Source: an uncultured Bacteriovorax sp. (GTDB taxonomy: Bacteria; Bdellovibrionota; Bacteriovoracia; Bacteriovoracales; Bacteriovoracaceae). Taken from it: a stretch of 5,231 nt of DNA. Shown in pieces: positions 1 to 5,231 of the stretch. Positions within the stretch are counted from its first letter, which is position 1. Each line of letters opens with the position of its first letter. Location of the stretch: positions 1-5,231 of the forward strand of contig CALUDF010000238.1 in assembly GCA_943914745.1 (NCBI GenBank), in the 5' to 3' direction. The translations under genes were made by a program, and so were the position numbers. Under the pieces are notes generated by a model. The model was not told the origin of the DNA and searched no databases. It saw only the letters and a list, made by a program, of their open reading frames with translations.

Positions 1-226
1 TGACGAGACCATCAGGCAATTCTTTGTCGGTGTCGATATCGCTGGCATCAGCCGTCGATGTCGATGGTGCCGTTGACTTTGAAGCAACTCCTCGCTTATT
101 GGTTTTTGTCGCTTCAAACGTGCATTGATTGAAGGCCACGAGAACGGAGACCAGGGTTCCGATGGCAATCGCGATTCTTACGCCGTTGGGTAGAGTAGAT
201 GTTTTGTCATTGTTTTCATTATTCAT
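1..226 (-). CDS. Membrane-anchored or lipoprotein-like protein, N-terminal fragment (runs off left edge)
   Basis: Not recognised as a named family. The first 75 residues are visible; the reading frame is open to the window edge, so the C-terminal part is missing. The start is ATG at 226-224, three bases after the stop of the upstream haem protein gene, so the two are probably co-transcribed and translationally coupled; no strong Shine-Dalgarno is visible. Residues 1-15 are polar (rich in Asn, Asp, Thr), residues 16-32 form a hydrophobic segment (VRIAIAIGTLVSVLVAF), and Cys35 follows in the context FNQC. This may be a non-canonical lipobox, or the segment may be an uncleaved membrane anchor. 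Residues 36-75 are a low-complexity Lys/Ser/Thr/Ala then Asp-rich stretch typical of a linker to a periplasmic domain. Position suggests a partner of the haem protein. A cytochrome or another domain may lie beyond the edge, but none can be seen. Confidence 0.72.
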   Translation of the reverse strand, partial: MNNENNDKTSTLPNGVRIAIAIGTLVSVLVAFNQCTFEATKTNKRGVASKSTAPSTSTADASDIDTDKELPDGLV

Positions 227-229
227 TTA

Positions 230-1393
230 TTATTCGCCCATGCAAAGAATCGATGTCTCTGCAAAAAGATTTTTCATGCTAAAGTTGTCATTGGCGTGGA
301 AGAGATCAGCGAGACGCTTGATTTCTTTTTTCTCGCTGTCGATTTTTGGCTTTCTCACGCAGACGAGTTCAAAGACCTTCGTTGACATGCATTCAGCAAA
401 AGAGCGCGATCTTGAAATCATCATGCCCAATTCACGGGCGCCTTTTCCGCTCGTTTTATCAGGCCATCCAAGGCTCGCGTTTTGTCCATCGGCCCAGAGA
501 TTGACCCATTCATCATTGGTTGTGATGAAGCCATCTTTATAAAGATTGTTTTTGTTTATTTTTGGAACCACTGTTCCGGGAGTGTATTTAATTTCGTTAT
601 CGACGAAATCAAAGTACGCCCATGCTCCACCAAGACCATCTTGACCGGCATGACAGCCTACACATTGATTGCGGTAAGTTCGGCTATCACCACCCGGGTT
701 TCTTTCAACATCACGTCTTACGTGATAGTCGGTGATGTTGATGTCATGAACGGCTTCAAAATCGCGGCAGAGAAAGTTCATGAAAGTAAAACGAGTCATT
801 CTTCTGTTCGTTCCCGCGGAGAAGAAAGCACTGGCCGCAGCCCTTGTCGTAAGAACTCCAGCTGTGTCTTTAATACCTGACACTTCTGATTGATTCACTC
901 TGATAAGATAGTCTTTTAATGAGATAAACTTGTTTTCTAGCTCAATATATTGGTTGTTATCTTTTTTATTATAGGCGGGAATGGTCACAGGAGTTGTCGG
1001 AGCCGCTATGTAAAGATGATCTCCATAGAGGACTTGATCAAAGGGAATATCGTCTCTGATGATTCCAATAACAGTGGCTACGTAATCATTTAATGGGACT
1101 CGTGGTGAATGATCTACGTTAGTCCATCTCTTCACCCAATTCTTTAATGTGACGTTATAGAAGTTAGGGTTATCCATGGCCCTTAGGGCAGCTTCCTTAG
1201 AGTTGCCATTTTTAATGGAGTTCTCCATTTGATTTAACACTTCAGCCGTCGGTGGAACTCCCGCCAGTCGATTGTGTAAACGGTAGGCTTGATTTTTTAT
1301 TGCACCATAGGCGGGATTAAGTAACAAACAAAGAAAAGAAACTGCGATAAATTTCTTTCTTAAAAGATGATGTAGCTTAATGAAATACCTCAC
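230..1393 (-). CDS. Exported single-haem c-type protein, compact DUF1549/DUF1588/DUF1592-like
   Basis: 387 residues with a Sec signal peptide (residues 1 to about 30, basic start, hydrophobic core, PAYG/A end), so periplasmic or beyond. Residues 36-128 resemble the DUF1549 (PSCyt2) pattern: an RLHNRLAGVPPT segment, a DNPNFY...WVKRW stretch, then a DDIPFDQVLYGDHLY segment. Residues 178-215 (AGVLTTRAAASAF...NFLC) resemble DUF1588. One haem-binding motif, CVGCH at 244-248, is followed by GLGGAWAYFDF, like the C-terminal haem site of DUF1592-type proteins. Residues 331-345 (SFAEC...C) recall the Cys-containing segment after it. Planctomycete-type relatives are usually several hundred residues longer, so this is a reduced form. 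The start is GTG at 1393-1391: an in-frame stop at 1408-1406 rules out a longer ORF, and the signal peptide begins right after. No good Shine-Dalgarno is visible. Electron transfer is inferred from the haem motif; the substrate is unknown and domain names rest on motif recall only. Confidence 0.85.
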   Translation of the reverse strand: MRYFIKLHHLLRKKFIAVSFLCLLLNPAYGAIKNQAYRLHNRLAGVPPTAEVLNQMENSIKNGNSKEAALRAMDNPNFYNVTLKNWVKRWTNVDHSPRVPLNDYVATVIGIIRDDIPFDQVLYGDHLYIAAPTTPVTIPAYNKKDNNQYIELENKFISLKDYLIRVNQSEVSGIKDTAGVLTTRAAASAFFSAGTNRRMTRFTFMNFLCRDFEAVHDINITDYHVRRDVERNPGGDSRTYRNQCVGCHAGQDGLGGAWAYFDFVDNEIKYTPGTVVPKINKNNLYKDGFITTNDEWVNLWADGQNASLGWPDKTSGKGARELGMMISRSRSFAECMSTKVFELVCVRKPKIDSEKKEIKRLADLFHANDNFSMKNLFAETSILCMGE

Positions 1394-1428
1394 GTATAAA
1401 TAAATTCACTCAAAAATCATCCTATCAC

Positions 1429-1473
1429 GAGGAGGCAGAATCTATGGGGAGTGAAAATACTTCCAATGTCTGA
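1429..1473 (+). other. Possible 9-codon leader ORF with a strong Shine-Dalgarno
   Basis: A GAGGAGG at 1429-1435 sits 8 bases before ATG at 1444-1446, which opens a 9-codon frame (MGSENTSNV) closed by TGA at 1471-1473. The Shine-Dalgarno match is stronger than that of the neighbouring annotated starts. It lies about 95 bp upstream of the haem-barrel gene, in the divergent intergenic region. There is no run of regulatory codons and no clear attenuator after it, so it could be chance. No convincing promoter for it is visible. Confidence 0.15.
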
Positions 1474-1501
1474 TTGAAACGCTAGAGTAAAGATTTAAAT
1501 T
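1474..1501 (+). promoter_or_regulatory. Candidate sigma-70-type promoter for the haem-barrel/TPR/YceI cluster
   Basis: TTGAAA at 1474-1479 (five of six to TTGACA) is followed after 16 bp by TAAATT at 1496-1501 (four of six to TATAAT). This would give a transcript start near 1508 and a 5' leader of about 60 bases before the ATG at 1569. The whole 1480-1560 region is AT-rich, so other pairs are possible, for example TTGATG at 1503-1508 with TAGTTT at 1525-1530. This is the best of several weak candidates. Confidence 0.25.
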
Positions 1502-1568
1502 ATTGATGTTATTGTTTCGCTTTTTAGTTTAGGATTGAATTGTCATTTTTAATTTATTTAGAGAAGCC

Positions 1569-2732
1569 ATGTTGAAAACAATTTCATTAATTATTGGTAT
1601 TGGGCTTTTGATGACGTCAAAGGCCTATTCTTATCCTAACTTTATCGGACACGGATACAACTCATGTATCACCTGTCACTATAATCCTTTTGGGAACGGA
1701 CCCATTAATGATTATGGACGAGCAGTCTCGGCGACAGCTATCGGGAGTAGAGGTTTCTACAATGATAGCAAGCCTGAGGATCTGATCGGACAGGAGTCAG
1801 GATTTTTCTTCCGTCAGTTTGAGAATAAGCATTTCAGACCTTATGCCAGCTACCGCGGTCTTTTATTAAAAAGGAATTTTGGTGAAGACAGCGAGAAGAC
1901 GGAATACATCCACATGCAGGCCGATGCAAACATGGTGGTGAAGTTTGGCGAAAATGACAGGTACATCGGAAGTTTTAGTTTTGGTTATGCTCCCATCCCA
2001 CGATCGATACAAAACACTCCGGCCGGAAAAGATGTTAAAGAGTATCGCACGCGCGAGCACTACATTGGAATTCGTCCCAATTCATCTTGGGGAATCTATG
2101 CCGGTCTTATGGATAAGACATACGGGGTTCGAATTGTTGAGCACACTTCATATGCGAGAACAACTCCTCAAGTGACGATGGATGACCAGTCTCACGGAGT
2201 GACTCTTCATTATAATAATCCTAACTTTGAAGCAGGTCTTAACTATTTCGTAGGAAACCTGGTTCAAGACCAGGCATTGAGGATGAAAGGTTTTGCTGGA
2301 ACATTTGAAGCAACAGTATTGGAAAAAAATCGCCTGGGTCTCTCGGCGATGATGGAGTCCAATGAGTACTTGGAACTTTCAGCTTTTGCCACGCACATCC
2401 GTTCAGGGATTGGAAATGGGAGCAGCTTGATTTTAGAGCTTGGTAAGGTGGATAAAAAACCTAAGACGACAGGAAAAGACAAGTCTGAGCTTTACGCCAA
2501 TTTTCAAAACCACATTAAAGCAGCACGCGGTGTATATCTTTTAAACTCTGTTGAGTATTACAAGAATAAGGCAGATGACAGCTACCGGGTGCGCTTTGGT
2601 CCGAGTATCCAGTATTTTCCAATGTCGAAGGTCGAACTCCGGGCAGATTTATACAACACGAGAAGTTTTACCAAACAAGTCAGTACTAAAGATAGATGGG
2701 ATTTAATGGCCCAGATTCACCTGTGGTTATAA
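1569..2732 (+). CDS. Predicted outer-membrane beta-barrel with an N-terminal single c-type haem site
   Basis: 387 residues. A Sec signal peptide covers residues 1 to about 21 (MLKTISLIIGIGLLMTSKAYS). The mature N-terminus carries one haem motif, CITCH at 33-37, inside a longer conserved-looking block that runs on as YNPFGNGPINDYGR; His28 just before it is a possible second axial ligand. From about residue 78 to the end the protein shows alternating polar/hydrophobic segments with many aromatic residues and Gly/Asn/Asp turns, as in a porin-like barrel. The last residues (LMAQIHLWL) form an amphipathic closing strand, though ending in Leu rather than Phe. The reading is a haem module tethered at the periplasmic mouth of a barrel, suggesting electron transfer at the outer membrane. 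It opens a plus-strand cluster; the weak Shine-Dalgarno is AGAGA at 1560-1564. Haem attachment is strongly supported, the barrel well supported, the transport or redox role inferred. Confidence 0.83.
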   Translation: MLKTISLIIGIGLLMTSKAYSYPNFIGHGYNSCITCHYNPFGNGPINDYGRAVSATAIGSRGFYNDSKPEDLIGQESGFFFRQFENKHFRPYASYRGLLLKRNFGEDSEKTEYIHMQADANMVVKFGENDRYIGSFSFGYAPIPRSIQNTPAGKDVKEYRTREHYIGIRPNSSWGIYAGLMDKTYGVRIVEHTSYARTTPQVTMDDQSHGVTLHYNNPNFEAGLNYFVGNLVQDQALRMKGFAGTFEATVLEKNRLGLSAMMESNEYLELSAFATHIRSGIGNGSSLILELGKVDKKPKTTGKDKSELYANFQNHIKAARGVYLLNSVEYYKNKADDSYRVRFGPSIQYFPMSKVELRADLYNTRSFTKQVSTKDRWDLMAQIHLWL

Positions 2733-2734
2733 CG

Positions 2735-3799
2735 ATGATGACAAAGACAAAATTAATTTTTTTAGCCTTCAGTTTTTCATCACTTGCCATGGCCGCTGAT
2801 GACACTGCAGAAAATATAAAACTTATGCAGCTCTATCTGGATAAAAATCAGCCAGAGAAGGTTGAAGATCTCTATGATAATGAAGAGACCACTCTGGCCA
2901 AGAGTTGGGTCGCTCTAGAGAGACTTGCCATCAGTTTTGAGCGCAGGGAAAAATACAAAGAAGCCATTGAGATATATCGTAAAATCATTATCAATTTCAA
3001 TAAAACGGCTCACGAAAAAGTCATTGCCACGCCACCATCGGCGATGGAGAGCTCTTATTACGAGAGAACAAAACTTCCTCTTTATTACTACAAATTGTCT
3101 TTTTTAAATGCCCAGTTATTTAGCAACACCACCGTCTACACTCCGGAAAATGAGCGCAATAAGTACAAAAAGAATGCTGAAGGCTTCATTGGCCTCGCCC
3201 GCAAAGTAAAGGTTGAAGAAGGGGATTTAAAGCTTCTTGAGGATTTGCTTTCAGAAAAAGTGAATCACGATGAGGAACTGACTTATAAAAGAAAGTGGTA
3301 TGCTTCTTTGGAAGTGTTGAGCTGGCAAGACAGGGTCATTCTGGTCAGTAAGTCAGATAACACAAAAAATAATCTTCTCAGCACGGCGATTGGCTCATGT
3401 GTGGGCTTTGGGAGAAAGTGGGAGAACGTTAAATACGAATTCAACATGGAAGGGTGTTTTACGTTTGCCTCAGCAACCATCAGTGCCGAAAACAAAGCGA
3501 TTAATTACCAACAGTCTTCAGTGGCCATAAAAGGGGTCATGGTTGGACCGGGAATGTACTTTAAAACAGTTTCAGAGAATGTTCTTGTTGGTTTTCAAAT
3601 CCCGGTAAAATTCCGTCAGGGAGATTGGACGAACCCAGATCCTGGTCTTTACCGTTTTGAGAGGGATAAAGCCGTGGAAGCGGGGTATTTTGTTCAGTCA
3701 AAAATAAAGGTAAAAAAAGTTTCAATCAGAACCCGTATTGGAAAGGTTTTTCCCAATCCGGGAAGTTTATGGTCAGTAGGCGTGACGTACGATTTTTAG
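2735..3799 (+). CDS. Exported protein with TPR-like N-terminal half and beta-barrel-like C-terminal half
   Basis: 354 residues from ATG at 2735 (a second ATG follows at 2738). I chose this start because it lies 2 bp after the upstream stop and gives a clean Sec signal peptide (MMTKTKLIFLAFSFSSLAMA, cleavage before ADD). An in-frame ATG at 2696 would overlap the upstream gene by 37 bp and put 13 extra residues before the signal. Residues 22-180 are helical and charged. Residues 58-90 (WVALERLAISFERREKYKEA...) read as a TPR-type helix pair, and a Tyr-rich helix follows at 108-126. Residues 185-354 switch to short alternating strands with Gly/Asn turns and end GVTYDF, a typical outer-membrane C-terminal strand with terminal Phe. 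Only two cysteines exist in the mature protein (222 and 241), which could form a disulfide. No enzyme motif is seen. The TPR part would face the periplasm and may bind the neighbouring haem-barrel or YceI product. Function unknown. Confidence 0.82.
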   Translation: MMTKTKLIFLAFSFSSLAMAADDTAENIKLMQLYLDKNQPEKVEDLYDNEETTLAKSWVALERLAISFERREKYKEAIEIYRKIIINFNKTAHEKVIATPPSAMESSYYERTKLPLYYYKLSFLNAQLFSNTTVYTPENERNKYKKNAEGFIGLARKVKVEEGDLKLLEDLLSEKVNHDEELTYKRKWYASLEVLSWQDRVILVSKSDNTKNNLLSTAIGSCVGFGRKWENVKYEFNMEGCFTFASATISAENKAINYQQSSVAIKGVMVGPGMYFKTVSENVLVGFQIPVKFRQGDWTNPDPGLYRFERDKAVEAGYFVQSKIKVKKVSIRTRIGKVFPNPGSLWSVGVTYDF

Positions 3800-3804
3800 G
3801 AGAG
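3798..3804 (+). promoter_or_regulatory. Ribosome binding site of the YceI-family gene, overlapping the upstream stop codon
   Basis: AGGAGAG shares its first two bases with the TAG stop (3797-3799) of the TPR/barrel gene and lies 4 bases before ATG at 3809 (6 bases counting from the GGAG core). It is the clearest Shine-Dalgarno of the cluster. It fixes the YceI start and implies that ribosomes ending the upstream gene can re-initiate here. Confidence 0.7.
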
Positions 3805-3808
3805 AAAT

Positions 3809-4288
3809 ATGAAAAGTGTAATGGCCCTATGTTCAGGTGTTTTGATGATGGGTTCAGTAATGGCCCACGAAGTGACAGTTAAAGTCTCGCTTTTTCCGGC
3901 GGGAAGTTTTGAAGCAAAATCAGCAAAAGTAAGAGGCGACGTCAAAAAAGACGGGACGAAATACACGGCTGAGAACTTATGGGTAAAGGTGGAGGAGCTA
4001 AAGACAGGGATCACCCTTCGCGATGAGCACTTCCATAAGCATTTAAACTTCGAGAAATTCCCTAAAATCACTCTGACTCAGGTGACGGCAGCTGATGGAG
4101 CAGGGACGGGAACTTTGACCGTTAATGATGCCAAAAAACCAATTAATTTCACTTATAAGCAAATTAACCCAAAGAAGATTGAAGCCACTTTTACAGTGAA
4201 GCCTTCAGAGTTTGGTTTGAAAGAGGCAAGCTATATGGAAATTGGGGTTAAGGATAGTGTTGAAGTCGTGGCCTTGATCGACGTCTAA
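3809..4288 (+). CDS. Periplasmic YceI-family protein
   Basis: 159 residues with a Sec signal peptide (residues 1-19, ending SVMA before HEVTV). The mature protein of about 140 residues has the YceI layout: an opening beta strand (EVTVKVSLFPAG), a strand giving ENLWVKVEELKTGITLRDEHF (residues 55-75, the family's 'TG...RD.H' signature), then HLNFEKFPKITL (78-89, matching the family's 'F...P.I.F' strand). Later strands are a TLTV hairpin, INFTYK, IEATFTVKPSEFGL and a closing VKDSVEVVALIDV strand. YceI proteins fold as lipocalin-like barrels that bind long isoprenoids such as polyprenyl or quinone-type molecules. In E. coli yceI sits beside a cytochrome b561 gene. This copy is somewhat shorter than the usual roughly 190 residues. 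It is the last gene of the plus-strand cluster, so a quinone or isoprenoid role beside haem proteins is plausible but inferred. The family call is secure. Confidence 0.93.
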   Translation: MKSVMALCSGVLMMGSVMAHEVTVKVSLFPAGSFEAKSAKVRGDVKKDGTKYTAENLWVKVEELKTGITLRDEHFHKHLNFEKFPKITLTQVTAADGAGTGTLTVNDAKKPINFTYKQINPKKIEATFTVKPSEFGLKEASYMEIGVKDSVEVVALIDV

Positions 4289-4311
4289 TCAAGATTGAAG
4301 ATGATAAAAAT

Positions 4312-4341
4312 AAAAAGGCCGGAATTTCTTCCGGCCTTTTT
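4312..4341. terminator. Bidirectional Rho-independent terminator
   Basis: A perfect 13-bp inverted repeat has its left arm at 4312-4324 (five A then GGCCGGAA), a TTTC loop at 4325-4328, and its right arm at 4329-4341 (TTCCGGCC then five T). The GC-rich core is bordered by A on the left and T on the right, so it gives a hairpin plus U-tract in both directions. It lies 23 bp after the YceI stop and 23 bp past the stop of the converging minus-strand gene, and should end both transcripts. Confidence 0.93.
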
Positions 4342-4364
4342 TATTTTATCACTATCGTTAATGT

Positions 4365-5231
4365 CTATTTAAAGAAACATCCCTTAGCTTTTAGAGTCTC
4401 ATACTGCTTAGTAAGATACTCGTTTCCAGCGGCCTTATCTTTTAGTGTTCTATAGAAAGCTTCCTCAGCTGTTACTTTATCGGCCTGTGCACGTTGAGCC
4501 ACTTCATCCAGAGTTCTTGTCCATCCGGCCATATCTTCCTTAGACATGTCATCAGATAAAACCCTCCAGAACTTGTGTGAGTTCTGTGGATCGATGATGT
4601 TTGTCTTACCATTTCTAGTAGAAAGTTTTTTAATTGATGAGATAAGCGCTTTTTGCTCAGCTGTTCCAGACTCAGCAAGACCTAAGTAAATCGCAAGAAG
4701 TTTTTCATCTTCTTTTGAAACTTCTTTCGGAGTTACTTTAGAGTAGTCTCCCATTCCAAGTCTTCTCATGCGTTGAGCGATGAAATCGTGGCGACCTCTA
4801 TCATCAGCGATCATGAAGTTGTTAAGAACTTTTACTGTTGAAGAGTCTTTAACTGCTCCTACTGTAAATTTGAAACCATCACGTGCCAGGTTGTCGTTCA
4901 CACACTGAGAACATGTAATGATTGCTGATTTACCGTGACGGTTGGCCAGGTAAATAAGGTTGTTGATGGCATCAACAACGGCTTTCTTTGTTAGTTTATC
5001 TTCTGGAGTATCTAGTAGAACTTGAAGACTTTTTCTAATTGTAGCGTCTTCTCCGCTTACTTTAAGCATAACAAGAGCATTTAAGAGTTCTTTCTGATCA
5101 AGCTTTGCGCTCTTTGAGCTAAGGGCGGCCAAAGAAGACTGCGTGTAGCTTTGAACTTGCTTAGCATCAGCACCTTTGATTCCATACTTTCCTAAAATAG
5201 TCTCTATGCCAGAGCTACTTACCATATAATC
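4365..5231 (-). CDS. Unrecognised helical protein with a CxxC motif, incomplete at the N-terminus
   Basis: I do not recognise this family. The frame stays open to the right edge: an ATG at 5225-5223 is available, but two sense codons precede it with no stop or Shine-Dalgarno visible, so the true start probably lies outside. From that Met, 286 residues are seen, ending in GCFFK. The sequence is charged, mostly helical and has no membrane segment. CSQC stands at residues 105-108, and the only other cysteine is 283; the pair could form a disulfide or bind metal. Residues 47-100 and 176-205 look like a diverged internal repeat: each starts LL, has SG ten residues later, and ends in R-x-G-K-[ST] followed by an II pair. 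In both copies the GK[ST] lies after a helix rather than in a Walker loop, so no nucleotide binding is claimed. Export cannot be judged without the N-terminus. It converges on the YceI cluster and shares its terminator. Confidence 0.8.
   Translation of the reverse strand, partial: DYMVSSSGIETILGKYGIKGADAKQVQSYTQSSLAALSSKSAKLDQKELLNALVMLKVSGEDATIRKSLQVLLDTPEDKLTKKAVVDAINNLIYLANRHGKSAIITCSQCVNDNLARDGFKFTVGAVKDSSTVKVLNNFMIADDRGRHDFIAQRMRRLGMGDYSKVTPKEVSKEDEKLLAIYLGLAESGTAEQKALISSIKKLSTRNGKTNIIDPQNSHKFWRVLSDDMSKEDMAGWTRTLDEVAQRAQADKVTAEEAFYRTLKDKAAGNEYLTKQYETLKAKGCFFK

Noticed and set aside
129..880. Two plus-strand open frames of 137 and 132 codons (129-542 and 482-880)
   Set aside because: They lie antisense to the haem protein gene or its downstream partner, have no family resemblance or good ribosome binding site, and overlap a much better gene.
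1496..1520. FNR/CRP-like operator around TTGAT at 1503
   Set aside because: The right half-site (ATCAA) is missing, so there is no palindrome to support it.
230..2732. Identical length (387 residues) of the two single-haem proteins as a sign of duplication
   Set aside because: Their sequences and architectures differ throughout; the equal length is a coincidence.
2696..2734. Longer start for the TPR/barrel protein at ATG 2696
   Set aside because: It would overlap the upstream gene by 37 bp and place 13 residues before an otherwise clean signal peptide.
3796..4071. 91-codon minus-strand open frame
   Set aside because: It is antisense to the clear YceI-family gene and shows no recognisable protein features.
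4610..4940. GKS/GKT triplets in the minus-strand protein as Walker A nucleotide-binding loops
   Set aside because: Neither has the preceding GxxxxGK pattern nor a beta strand before it, and no Walker B is visible.

Overview
The window carries six protein-coding genes and no RNA gene, mobile element or CRISPR array. It looks like a Gram-negative chromosome of moderate GC (low-to-mid 40s by eye). Almost every complete product has a Sec signal peptide, and two products end like outer-membrane beta-barrels. The lipoprotein-like N-terminus with an 'FNQC' cysteine context, and single-haem proteins with a CxxCH...NPxGxGxxNDYGR region, recall Bdellovibrionota (Bdellovibrio/Bacteriovorax relatives). 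That placement is an inference from style, not a database result.

Left third, minus strand (1-1393): a GTG-started gene encodes an exported single-haem protein. It resembles a compact version of the planctomycete-type cytochrome architecture (DUF1549-like, then DUF1588/DUF1592-like). Three bases after its stop, a second gene starts and runs off the left edge; it encodes a membrane-anchored or lipoprotein-like product with a Ser/Thr/Asp-rich linker.

A 175-bp divergent intergenic region (1394-1568) separates this pair from a plus-strand cluster of three closely spaced genes (1569-4288). These encode (i) a predicted outer-membrane barrel with one c-type haem at its N-terminus, (ii) an exported protein with a TPR-like helical front half and a barrel-like back half ending in Phe, and (iii) a small periplasmic YceI-family protein. 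Gaps are 2 bp and 9 bp, so the three are very probably one transcript. The cluster ends at a perfect 13-bp GC-rich hairpin flanked by A and T runs, which can serve both converging transcripts.

Right end, minus strand (4365 to beyond 5231): an unrecognised, mostly helical protein, incomplete at its N-terminus, with one CxxC and what looks like a diverged internal duplication.

Working model (inference): the divergent genes form a cell-envelope redox module. One periplasmic or surface monohaem protein, one haem-carrying outer-membrane barrel, one TPR-barrel scaffold and one YceI isoprenoid-binding-type protein would act together. No substrate or electron partner can be read from the sequence. 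Nothing here proves a new system, but the three-gene plus-strand set is the part most worth checking.
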